A stretch of 64,000 nucleotides of DNA from DATKJY01 sp964540105 (GTDB lineage Bacteria > Zixibacteria > MSB-5A5 > GN15 > FEB-12). The position numbers were made by a program, and so were the translations under genes. How positions within the stretch are numbered: the first letter of the stretch is position 1; every line of letters begins with the position of its first letter. Of this stretch, positions 8,183 to 16,077 are shown piece after piece. The stretch lies in NCBI GenBank assembly GCA_964540105.1, contig CAZILL010000001.1:1116001-1180000 (forward strand), in the 5' to 3' direction. The notes under the pieces are model-generated. The model searched no databases. It worked only from the letters and a program-made list of their open reading frames with translations, and was not told where the DNA came from.

Positions 8183-9829
8183 ATGGCAAAGTTGATTGGA
8201 ACCGACGGAACGCATTACTATTCGTGGTCATTGCCGCCGGGAAGATATGTGATCGGTCGAAACGCCGACTATGATTTCCATGTCCAGGACAAGACTGTTT
8301 CTCGCCCGCATGCTGAGCTCGAAGTATCTCACTCGGGAACGGAGTTCTTCCTGCGCGACCTCGGGAGCAAGAACGGAACCTTCGTCAACAGCCGGCCGGT
8401 GACCAGGCAGATCGAGGTAAAACCCGGAGATCAGTTGATCTTCGGCCATGTCGAATTCAAGATCGTGCTCGAGGATCAATCTGGGGCAACGCGCGTCTCT
8501 CTGCCGACCACGCGTCTGGCCGAGCGCGATCCTGAGAAATCGATCTTCCTCTCCCTGAGCGAAGCGCTCCGACCGCAGCCCTCACACGCGGTAGATAATC
8601 CAGATCTCATGCCTACTCTTTTCGAGATGGCCAAGACTCTCGTCCTGCCGGAGCCCAGGGAACAGATGCTGCAGAAGTCGCTGGCCATGGTCGCGCGCGT
8701 GATTCCGGCCGAGCGGCTGGCGGTGCTCTTTGTGTCCGAGAATCAGGAAGAGGTTTTCACTGGCGCCACACTCTTGATGGGGGGGCGGGATCCCGGGTCA
8801 TTCACTCTGTCACGAACCATTATCAAGGACCTTCTGGCGAATAAGAATGCCATCCTGATCGGAAACCCGATGGATGATCCCCGGTTTGCCTCGCAGCAGT
8901 CGATCATCATGTCCGCACTGAAATCGGCGATGGCTGTGCCGTTGTTCGATGAATCAAAAGTGTTGGGGATTCTTTATGTCGATACCACAAATCCACTCCA
9001 TCGCTACACGGACGAGTACCTCAGGCTGCTGATTACATTTGGGAACATTATTGCCTCGCGTCTGGTCAACTCGATTCTACTGAGAGAGCGGGAAGAAAAG
9101 CAGGCGCTCGACATTGAAGTGCGTCGGGCGACGATGATTCAGAAGAATCTCCTGGTTAAGGAGGCGCCGTCTATTCAAGGCTACAAGACCTTTGCCTGTC
9201 AGACTATGTCGCGCTCGGTGGGGGGGGATATATACGATATGACCCTTCTTCCTGACGGTCGGATGTTATTCCTGGTCGCTGATGTGAGCGGCAAGGGGAT
9301 GGGTGCCGCCCTTCTTATGTCCAACATTCTGGCGTCCTTTCGAATTCTCTACAACGATCCCCACTTCGATCTGATCCGCGCCGTCGAGCACGTGTCAAAA
9401 CAACTCTGGCGTTACAGCGCACCTGAAGACTTCGCGACACTCTTCGTGGGTGTCGTGGACCCCGCGCACGAGCGACTGGAATACGTGAACGCCGGGCATA
9501 ATCCACCGCTTCTCGTTCGCTCCAGCGGACACATCGATTACCTACAGCCTTCGGGGACCATGATAGGCGCGTTTGACTTTAGCGCCTGGAGCGTTGATAC
9601 CCAATCGCTATCCTCAGGGGATTTGCTCTTCATCTTCACCGATGGCGTCACCGAGGCAATGAACGGAGACTTGCAGTACTCTGACGAACGAATGGAACGG
9701 CTCGTGGTTGCCTCACGACAATTGGATCCGGCCGCTTTGGCGAAACAGGTCATGGAGGATGTCGATCAGTTTGTCGGGGACGCCCCGCGCTCAGATGACA
9801 TCACCATGCTCATCTTGAAAAGAGAGTAG
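8183..9829 (+). CDS. FHA-GAF-SpoIIE-type serine phosphatase (RsbU-like)
   Basis: Three domains are visible in 548 residues. The first is an N-terminal FHA phosphothreonine-binding domain (GRN at 25-27, SRPH at 40-43, GSKNGT at 61-66). The second is a GAF sensor domain (about 150-295). The third is a PP2C-like SpoIIE phosphatase domain (about 330-548) with the metal-binding motifs SVGGDIYD, ADVSGKGMGAALLMS and the terminal DDITMLIL. It probably dephosphorylates Ser/Thr on a partner protein under control of a ligand and of a phosphorylated partner held by the FHA domain. No signal peptide. It is followed after two nucleotides by a Ser/Thr kinase gene, the natural source of the FHA ligand. The ribosome site is weak. 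No anti-sigma-antagonist (STAS) gene is nearby, so the target is unknown. Confidence 0.9.
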   Translation: MAKLIGTDGTHYYSWSLPPGRYVIGRNADYDFHVQDKTVSRPHAELEVSHSGTEFFLRDLGSKNGTFVNSRPVTRQIEVKPGDQLIFGHVEFKIVLEDQSGATRVSLPTTRLAERDPEKSIFLSLSEALRPQPSHAVDNPDLMPTLFEMAKTLVLPEPREQMLQKSLAMVARVIPAERLAVLFVSENQEEVFTGATLLMGGRDPGSFTLSRTIIKDLLANKNAILIGNPMDDPRFASQQSIIMSALKSAMAVPLFDESKVLGILYVDTTNPLHRYTDEYLRLLITFGNIIASRLVNSILLREREEKQALDIEVRRATMIQKNLLVKEAPSIQGYKTFACQTMSRSVGGDIYDMTLLPDGRMLFLVADVSGKGMGAALLMSNILASFRILYNDPHFDLIRAVEHVSKQLWRYSAPEDFATLFVGVVDPAHERLEYVNAGHNPPLLVRSSGHIDYLQPSGTMIGAFDFSAWSVDTQSLSSGDLLFIFTDGVTEAMNGDLQYSDERMERLVVASRQLDPAALAKQVMEDVDQFVGDAPRSDDITMLILKRE

Positions 9830-9831
9830 AC

Positions 9832-12800
9832 ATGCTCAAACCAGATCAGGACTTCGCACACTTTAGAATTGTGAAACTCTTGGGCGAGGGAGGCATGGGC
9901 CAGGTGTATCTGGCTGAAGACAAGAAGCTTCAGCGACAGGTGGCGCTGAAAATCCTGACTGCCGAGTACTTTGGAGTCAGCGAGCGACTCGAACGATTTC
10001 ATCGCGAAGCGAAAACAGCCGCGCAGATTTCACATCCTAATGTCATGGCTATCTACGACATGGGTTCCACCGAAGACCCGACGGTCGGAAGGCGCGTAGA
10101 TTACATCGTCATGGAATACATCAAAGGTAAGTCCCTTGCGGAGTATCTCAAGCAACGATCGAGCGATCTTACCGTTGTTGTACGCCTGGCCGAGAAAATC
10201 GCCGCCGGCCTGGCGGCAGCTCACAAAATCAATGTTGTGCATCGCGACATCAAGGCAGACAACATTCTTGTCGATGACGAAGAACAACCCAAGATTCTGG
10301 ATTTTGGTCTCGCCAAGCCGCTCGATCCGGTCCAGTTCTCCGGAGATTCCAAGACGAAAACCGTTTCGCGGGAACTTACCCGTGCCGGCAAAATTGTCGG
10401 GACGGTAGCCTACATGTCACCCGAACAGGTTCGGGGCGAGACGGTCGACACACGATCCGACATATTCTCCTTCGGTGTCCTTCTGTATCGGATGGCAACC
10501 ACCGAATTTCCATTCTCAGCAAACACTGAAGTCTCCACACTCGCCAAGATTCTGGAGACACGGCATGAGTCCCCGCGCATTAAGAACGACGCCATCCCCG
10601 TTGAACTTGAGCGGATCATCGACAAGTGTCTGCAGAAGAACGCCGATGATCGTTATCATGATACGCGTGACTTGGTTGTCGATCTGCGCAATCTGCGCCG
10701 GCAGTTCGACAGCGGCATTTCCGATACGATCTCCGGCGTCACTCAGGAGATCAAGGCGGTCGGTTCACGTCCGCTTTATCAGAGACGATGGGTCTGGGTA
10801 GTGCTGGTTATAGCTGCGCTCTTCATTATCATAGACAGGTTTGGTGAAGCAGTCACCGGGTTTGTCGAAGGGTGGAAGGCTGGCAGTAAGACGTCAGTCA
10901 GTAGTTCTGGTCTGAAGGCGGCGGAAAACAGTCTGGCGATACTCGGGTTTGAGAACAAGACGGGCGACAAGACGCTCGACTGGCTGGAAACCGGTCTGCC
11001 TGAGATTCTCCTGACGGATCTGGCTCAGAACCAGTCTCTCAATCTGATCAGCCGCCAGCGCGTTCTGGATGCCATCGAAAGCGAACGAGGGGAGAGCGCG
11101 ACTGCGCCCTCTCACGAGGAGTTTGTCGAGAAGGCGTTGGCGTTAGGAGCCTCTCGCGTTCTTACCGGATCGTTCTACAAGATGGCGGACAAGATTCGCA
11201 TCGACGCCCGCCTTGAAGAAACATCATCAGGAAAGATTCTCCTTGGCGAAAAAGTCGTAGGGTCCGATCCTTTCATGATTGTCGATAGCCTGAGTGGCAA
11301 GATCGCTCTGGCCATGAATGTCGAGCGATCGGCCACCGGCGAACAAGGGGTAGCCTCGGTAACGTCGTCTTCGACGGACGCCTATCGCGAATATCACCTC
11401 GGCATGACAGCTTTTGGCAAGGAATTATACGATGAGGCCATACTGCGTTTCAGTAAGGCGATCACGATGGATTCCTCCTTTGCGCTGCCATACATGCGCG
11501 TAGGGATGATTCGGGCCTTCCAGAATCGGTCGAAAGAAGCGTCGAATTCACTCGCCAAAGCGTTGCAGTTTGAGCATCGTTTGCCTCTCAAGGATCGGAA
11601 CATGCTCGATATCTACGCCGACATCTGGCTCCGGCGAAAATTCGGCGATGCGATGACCAAAATGAAACTGATGGTGAGCAACTATCCGGATGATCAGGAA
11701 AGTCGGACGATCTACGGCGCCCTGCTGGCACAGTTGGCGCAGGATACGGTTGGGGCCTTTGCGCAACTGGACACTGTTCTCGCCCAGAACCCCAGTTTTC
11801 AGCTGGCGCTAAGCATGGGGGTTCAGCTGCACTACGGGTTTGGAGACTATACACGAGCGACTCAAATTATCAATCGACTCAAGCAATTCCACCCTGATTC
11901 TCCCGCTGCCTACCGATTCCAGGCGAAGATCTATACGAAGACCGGAAAAATCCAGGAAGCCATCGTTGAATACAAAGAGCTCCTTAAGCGATTCCCCTCT
12001 GAAGACGACTTGCTCATTTCGCTTGCTCGCCTGGCTGTTCGCACGCGCGACTTCGCTTTGGCGAGTGAGTTTGTCGAGAAGTACGGAAGCGCGGCAGGGC
12101 GGGACCCGTACAAACGATCCGATTACCTTCTTGAGCTCGCCAACCTGGCACAGTGGTCTGGGAAGTTTGAGACGGCGATCACGTATCTCAGAAAGAACCT
12201 CGATCTCAGCAAGGAAACGAGTGACAGTATGCAGATGACGCAGGCGTATAACGTCCTGGCAACGACATTCGACTCATACGAAGCTACAGACAGTGCCCTG
12301 AAGTATGTCGATCTGGCTGAGAAATGGTCGATCAACGGTCTGTATGCTCGCAAAGCGATGATGCTCGTAGAACTCGACTCCTCGAAGGTCAAAGTCGCTC
12401 GCCCACTATTCAAGAAATTCCTCTCCAATTTTAGGTCCCGCGTCCCAAATGAAATGTGGCCTGTCGCTGACGCTATCGAAAGAGTCTTTGAGGGCCATGC
12501 CCTTCACGATACGGTCGGCATCATCGAAGGGCTGCGCGGTCTCATCAAGAGTCAGAGTGAGCATTTCGGAGAGAACACGCGCGATCTGGGAAACCTGCTC
12601 GTCGCACACAGAGAATTCAAGGAAGGGAAAGAGATTCTTGAAAGGTACGTTTCCGGCGAATTCGAGTCCACGACGGGCTTCTCGTACTGCATCTGCTGCT
12701 ATTATCTTGGGCAGGCGAATGAGGGGTTGGGCAACAGGGATGAGGCAATCAGGAACTACACGGAGATGCTGAAGTATTGGGGGAAGCCGGAGATCGAACT

Positions 12801-12849
12801 GAAAGAAATTGCCGACGCGCGAAAGCGACTCGCGAAGCTGACCAGCTGA
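9832..12849 (+). CDS. Membrane Ser/Thr protein kinase with FlgO-like and TPR domains
   Basis: The 1005-residue protein has a cytoplasmic Hanks-type kinase domain (residues 11-290): Gly loop LGEGGMGQV (18-25), VALK Lys40, catalytic HRDIKADN (137-144), DFG (158-160) and MSPEQ (195-199), so it looks active. A single membrane helix follows (about 320-336). The outer part begins with a region resembling the FlgO/TolB-N type domain (LAILGFENKTGDKTLDWLETG from 368; LISRQRVLDAI) and continues with a long array of TPR-like helices (about 505-1000). It is the second gene of an operon with the FHA-phosphatase, two nucleotides apart. The pair can be read as kinase and phosphatase of one pathway; the outer TPR array presumably senses or scaffolds. 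Confidence 0.93.
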   Translation: MLKPDQDFAHFRIVKLLGEGGMGQVYLAEDKKLQRQVALKILTAEYFGVSERLERFHREAKTAAQISHPNVMAIYDMGSTEDPTVGRRVDYIVMEYIKGKSLAEYLKQRSSDLTVVVRLAEKIAAGLAAAHKINVVHRDIKADNILVDDEEQPKILDFGLAKPLDPVQFSGDSKTKTVSRELTRAGKIVGTVAYMSPEQVRGETVDTRSDIFSFGVLLYRMATTEFPFSANTEVSTLAKILETRHESPRIKNDAIPVELERIIDKCLQKNADDRYHDTRDLVVDLRNLRRQFDSGISDTISGVTQEIKAVGSRPLYQRRWVWVVLVIAALFIIIDRFGEAVTGFVEGWKAGSKTSVSSSGLKAAENSLAILGFENKTGDKTLDWLETGLPEILLTDLAQNQSLNLISRQRVLDAIESERGESATAPSHEEFVEKALALGASRVLTGSFYKMADKIRIDARLEETSSGKILLGEKVVGSDPFMIVDSLSGKIALAMNVERSATGEQGVASVTSSSTDAYREYHLGMTAFGKELYDEAILRFSKAITMDSSFALPYMRVGMIRAFQNRSKEASNSLAKALQFEHRLPLKDRNMLDIYADIWLRRKFGDAMTKMKLMVSNYPDDQESRTIYGALLAQLAQDTVGAFAQLDTVLAQNPSFQLALSMGVQLHYGFGDYTRATQIINRLKQFHPDSPAAYRFQAKIYTKTGKIQEAIVEYKELLKRFPSEDDLLISLARLAVRTRDFALASEFVEKYGSAAGRDPYKRSDYLLELANLAQWSGKFETAITYLRKNLDLSKETSDSMQMTQAYNVLATTFDSYEATDSALKYVDLAEKWSINGLYARKAMMLVELDSSKVKVARPLFKKFLSNFRSRVPNEMWPVADAIERVFEGHALHDTVGIIEGLRGLIKSQSEHFGENTRDLGNLLVAHREFKEGKEILERYVSGEFESTTGFSYCICCYYLGQANEGLGNRDEAIRNYTEMLKYWGKPEIELKEIADARKRLAKLTS

Positions 12850-12941
12850 GATCGATGGGAACAGATGCTTGTTGACCATTCCTGATTGTCCCGCGATATT
12901 CTCCCCATGCCCTTGTACCAGATCTTCCTCCACGTGCCCCT

Positions 12942-13583
12942 ATGGAATTGATCAAACAGGCACTCGATTTTGTCCTTCATCTCGATCGGAATCTGAATGA
13001 CATCATTCAGACCTACGGCGTTTGGACCTACGCTCTTCTCTTCCTGACCATCTTCTGCGAGACCGGGTTTGTGGTCACGCCGTTCCTTCCGGGGGACTCG
13101 CTCCTGTTTGCCGCCGGATCTTTTGCCGCCCTGGGATCGTTTGACCCGATCCTGCTCTTTCTCTTGCTCTGCACAGCATCGATTACAGGTGATTCGGTCA
13201 ACTACTGGGTGGGCAGGACGATCGGGAAGAAGATTGTCAAAAAGGGGAATAGTCGCATTCTCAAGAAGGCGTATCTGGATCGCACCCACGGCTTCTACGA
13301 GAAATACGGCGGCAAGACCGTCATTATCGCTCGATTCGTGCCGATTGTACGCACCTTTGCCCCTTTTCTGGCCGGTGTCGGTGTGATGAACTATCCGCGC
13401 TTCTTTGGTTTCTGCGTGGTAGGTGCGATACTGTGGGTGGGGAGCTTTACATTCGCAGGATACTTCTTCGGAAACCTGCCGTTCGTCAAGAACAACTTCA
13501 CTCTGGTCGTGCTTGCGATCATAGTGATCTCCATCCTCCCCGGGGTCATCGAATACCTCCGTCACAGGAAGAAGACAACCTGA
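12942..13583 (+). CDS. DedA-family membrane protein
   Basis: A 213-residue multi-spanning inner-membrane protein. DedA/SNARE-associated (PF09335) features include PFLPGDSLLFAAG (residues 44-56), GDSVNYWVGRTIGKK and ARFVPIVRTFAPFLAGV, with the conserved acidic and Arg residues of this family (Glu39, Asp49 and the two Arg of RFVPIVR). Members act as undecaprenyl-phosphate or phospholipid flippases. The family name is firm, the exact lipid is not known. The start ATG has no strong ribosome site. It sits 92 bp behind the kinase gene and may be cotranscribed. Confidence 0.9.
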   Translation: MELIKQALDFVLHLDRNLNDIIQTYGVWTYALLFLTIFCETGFVVTPFLPGDSLLFAAGSFAALGSFDPILLFLLLCTASITGDSVNYWVGRTIGKKIVKKGNSRILKKAYLDRTHGFYEKYGGKTVIIARFVPIVRTFAPFLAGVGVMNYPRFFGFCVVGAILWVGSFTFAGYFFGNLPFVKNNFTLVVLAIIVISILPGVIEYLRHRKKTT

Positions 13584-13638
13584 GCGATCCGTTCGTTACT
13601 GTTGATAGTTCTGGAAACGCCACTTTTGTCAGTAGAAG

Positions 13639-13712
13639 TACGCCCGGAAGGATTTGAACCCTCAACCTTCTGGTCCGTAGCCAGACGCTCTATCCAGTTG
13701 AGCTACGGGCGC
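13639..13712 (-). tRNA. tRNA-Arg (anticodon ACG)
   Basis: The minus strand folds as a full cloverleaf. The acceptor stem is GCGCCCG with CGGGCGT (one G-U pair). The D-arm begins TAGCTCAACTGGATAGAGC. The anticodon stem is TCTGG/CCAGA around the loop CTACGGA (anticodon ACG, read as ICG after deamination). The T-arm is GAGGG-TTCAAAT-CCTTC with discriminator A. CCA is not encoded. It lies between a DedA gene and a PP2C gene. Confidence 0.95.
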
Positions 13713-13810
13713 AAGTGCTTCAAATAGCAGAAGCCAAAGGTAAACGCCCCCCCTTCCGTTGTCAACGGTCTTTTCGGGTCAAAAAAACCGCGGCAGGGAG
13801 AATTGGCCTG

Positions 13811-14815
13811 TCAGTGGGAAGTACTGAAGTAGATAATCGTAACGGCGACAATCGCGAAAACCACGAAGATACCGATCAGGAGGAATTTGTTCCCTCTCGA
13901 CTGAGCTTCAGGAGGAGCCGCCTGCTCCTCTATTTCGGAGTGCCGTGCGGCGAAGAGATCAAGCCACCGATCTTCGGCCTCAAGAACCCCCGCAGATTCC
14001 GAGTCGATGGTAAACACCTCGACCTCGGGAAGTGACGTCGCGGTCGCTTCCTTGACCTCGACGACAATCACGCTGACGTTGTCCGCCCCCCCGCGATCAT
14101 TGGCTGCCGTAATCAGATCGTCAGTGAGTTTCTCGGGATTCTCTCGGCTGCGGTTTGCGACATTGAAGATTTCTTCGTCTTCTACGTAACCGCAGAGTCC
14201 ATCCGAACAGAGGATGAATATGTCACCTGGCTGAATCCTGATCTGGCGGTAGTCGACCTCGACATTCTCGCGCACTCCCAACGCGCGCAGGATGATGTTC
14301 TTCCCGACCAGGGTGCCGGCCTGTTCGCGCGAGAGGTTCTGTGAGGCCGCGACTTCCGCAACCCAGGAGTGATCGATCGTCAACGGTTCGAGACTTTTCA
14401 ATCCAAGCCGATAGGCACGGCTGTCGCCCACATGGGCGATGGACAGCAAGTCGGATTCAAAGGCCACCGCGACAATCGTGGTCCCCATTCCTGCCAGCGT
14501 CTGATCCAGGAGAGCCTTTCGGTACACGGCTCGGTTGGCAAGACGAATTGATTTTAGGAGAAGATCGCCGCATGCGGGCAGCGCTTTGCTGAGTTTCAGG
14601 ACGGGATCATCAAGGAGTCCGGTGTAGAATTCGGTGAATGCCGTGCGCATCGTCTCCGAGGCGGTCATCGACGCTACTTCACCGGCCTGATGTCCACCCA
14701 TGCCATCGCAGACAGCATAGACACGATTCTCGTGATCCAGATGCAGATAATCTTCGTTGCCAGTTCGCACCAGCCCTTTGTCCGTCTTGGCAACTACGGT
14801 GAGTCTCAGGGGCAC
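13811..14815 (-). CDS. PP2C-family Ser/Thr phosphatase with C-terminal membrane anchor
   Basis: The 334-residue product has a bacterial PP2C (Stp1/PrpC-type) domain in residues 1-250. Metal-binding motifs are RTGNEDY (17-23), DGMGGH (37-42), CSDGL and GGADNVSVIVVEV. An acidic linker follows, then a single membrane helix at the C terminus (KFLLIGIFVVFAIVAVTIIY), so the catalytic domain faces the cytoplasm. It should reverse the action of Hanks-type kinases, two of which are encoded within 14 kb. The start is a GTG with AAGGA about eight nucleotides upstream. Unlike the stp genes of many bacteria it has no adjacent kinase. Confidence 0.93.
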   Translation of the reverse strand: MPLRLTVVAKTDKGLVRTGNEDYLHLDHENRVYAVCDGMGGHQAGEVASMTASETMRTAFTEFYTGLLDDPVLKLSKALPACGDLLLKSIRLANRAVYRKALLDQTLAGMGTTIVAVAFESDLLSIAHVGDSRAYRLGLKSLEPLTIDHSWVAEVAASQNLSREQAGTLVGKNIILRALGVRENVEVDYRQIRIQPGDIFILCSDGLCGYVEDEEIFNVANRSRENPEKLTDDLITAANDRGGADNVSVIVVEVKEATATSLPEVEVFTIDSESAGVLEAEDRWLDLFAARHSEIEEQAAPPEAQSRGNKFLLIGIFVVFAIVAVTIIYFSTSH

Positions 14816-14920
14816 TTACTTTCCTTAATAGTCTTGTGAACAGCGAACTTGAGTCAGTATAAGGGAGGCTGCAAATGTCGGGCAACTACTAATTTGGCGC
14901 CACAGAAGTTTCCGTAAAGC

Positions 14921-14948
14921 CAGAACCCCGGCGAAGGCCAGGGTCCTG
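14921..14948 (-). terminator. Hairpin terminator behind the small sorting-domain gene
   Basis: Arms CAGAACCCCGG (14921-14931) and CCAGGGTCCTG (14938-14948) pair over 11 bp with G-U pairs when read on the minus strand, with a 6-nt loop CCTTCG containing the stabilising TTCG. The stem starts 25 bp past the stop codon. The following U-tract is short (CTTT). Confidence 0.55.
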
Positions 14949-14973
14949 ATACGAAATCCTATGAAGCGTCGTG

Positions 14974-16011
14974 CTACTTGAGGAGCATCATTTTCTTCGC
15001 CTGGCTCCCCCGTTCAGTGAGAATTCGATACAAGTACACACCACTCGCCAAGTTCGAAGCGTCATACTCGAACTCGTGCGCACCCGACGGCAAAGCGCCG
15101 AGGTCACGGCTGTACACATTGCGCCCAAGAATGTCAAAGACTTCGAGCTGCACTGTCGACCGCGATGCTAATGAGAACGAAATAGTCGTGGTCGGATTGA
15201 ACGGATTCGGATAATTCTGATTCAGGGTGAATTCGTTCGGAAGAGTTCTCGGGTCATCGACATCGAGCGCCCTGTCTGCGGTCAGAGACGAGGTGCCGGT
15301 GAATCTCTTGGTCGGATCGAAGCGACTGTAGACCGTGAAGGTCAGAGAGTCAATAGCTGGTGTGCCGGGCCACTGAGCCACGACGACATCAAAGTAGATC
15401 TGCACCGTCTGGCCTGCATTGGCATAGACCGTGTCACGCGGGATGATGGTCCAGCGATCCGTGATCGAGGTATCAGTCTTCGAGCCGAGAACGTTTATGC
15501 TATACAGATCAAGGCCGTTGCCCGTATTGCGAACGTTGATGCTGAACCGCACGGTGTCGCGCGGCCGACCGTAAAGCAGAGTCTGATAAGAACCAACGCT
15601 GAAACTAACAGCGGCGTTTGATGACAACGTTATCTGCTTCCAGCTGTTGTTAACCCAGATCGGGTCCCCTTTCAGGATCGATGCGGGACGGTCGTTGATC
15701 GTGAAACTGATCATCTGCTGATCAGTTGCCCCTTCCACTACGCCAGGACTGAACGGATCGTCGCCGTAGACAGGCATGAACCGCATGAGCCCCGGGGTTG
15801 CAGTTATCTGCTGGCCGCAGAGGATGCCTCCGGGTGCATACGCCCTGACGACAGATCCCACTGGTGCCAGCGATCCGTTGTAATTCGACAGAGAATCGTA
15901 GAATGCAGTCCACCAAGGAGTCGGGATAACCTTTTGCTGAGCCGCCGCATTCATGCTCAGGAGCCCCAACAGTCCTGCGGTCAGAAGCAATCTTTTCATT
16001 CGGTTTCTCAC
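14974..16011 (-). CDS. Secreted protein with type IX-like C-terminal sorting domain
   Basis: The 345-residue protein has a signal peptide (residues 1-25, ending AAAQQ). An about 75-residue module follows (33-108; WWTAFYDS ... GSVVRAYAP ... FMPVYGDDPF ... ISFTINDRP), of which two further copies occur in the neighbouring giant protein. An Ig-like segment comes next, and then a C-terminal sorting domain from about 263: NQNYPNPFNPTTTISF, VFDILGRNVYS, ending GVYLYRILTERGSQAKKMML. Such C-terminal domains direct export by the type IX system in Bacteroidota and relatives. GTG start with AGAAGG seven nucleotides upstream. Same strand and 67 bp downstream of the giant gene, separated by a hairpin. Function of the passenger unknown. 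Confidence 0.82.
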   Translation of the reverse strand: MRNRMKRLLLTAGLLGLLSMNAAAQQKVIPTPWWTAFYDSLSNYNGSLAPVGSVVRAYAPGGILCGQQITATPGLMRFMPVYGDDPFSPGVVEGATDQQMISFTINDRPASILKGDPIWVNNSWKQITLSSNAAVSFSVGSYQTLLYGRPRDTVRFSINVRNTGNGLDLYSINVLGSKTDTSITDRWTIIPRDTVYANAGQTVQIYFDVVVAQWPGTPAIDSLTFTVYSRFDPTKRFTGTSSLTADRALDVDDPRTLPNEFTLNQNYPNPFNPTTTISFSLASRSTVQLEVFDILGRNVYSRDLGALPSGAHEFEYDASNLASGVYLYRILTERGSQAKKMMLLK

Positions 16012-16030
16012 AACATTACCTTCTTTAATG

Positions 16031-16059
16031 TCCGGTCCCGCGGGTCACGCGGGACCGGA
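16031..16059 (-). terminator. Perfect 12-bp hairpin between the two sorting-domain genes
   Basis: TCCGGTCCCGCG (16031-16042) and CGCGGGACCGGA (16048-16059) are exact complements around a 5-nt loop. It lies 19 bp past the stop of the giant gene and 20 bp before the next gene's start. On the minus strand no U-tract follows (CATTAAAGAA), so it may work as a partial terminator or as an mRNA-stabilising or processing hairpin. Confidence 0.55.
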
Positions 16060-16077
16060 TCGTTTATTCATTCTACG

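Noticed and set aside
12756..13565. 269-residue minus-strand frame antisense to the DedA gene
   Set aside because: Charged, His/Asp-rich shadow of a high-GC coding frame; the plus strand encodes a clear DedA protein.
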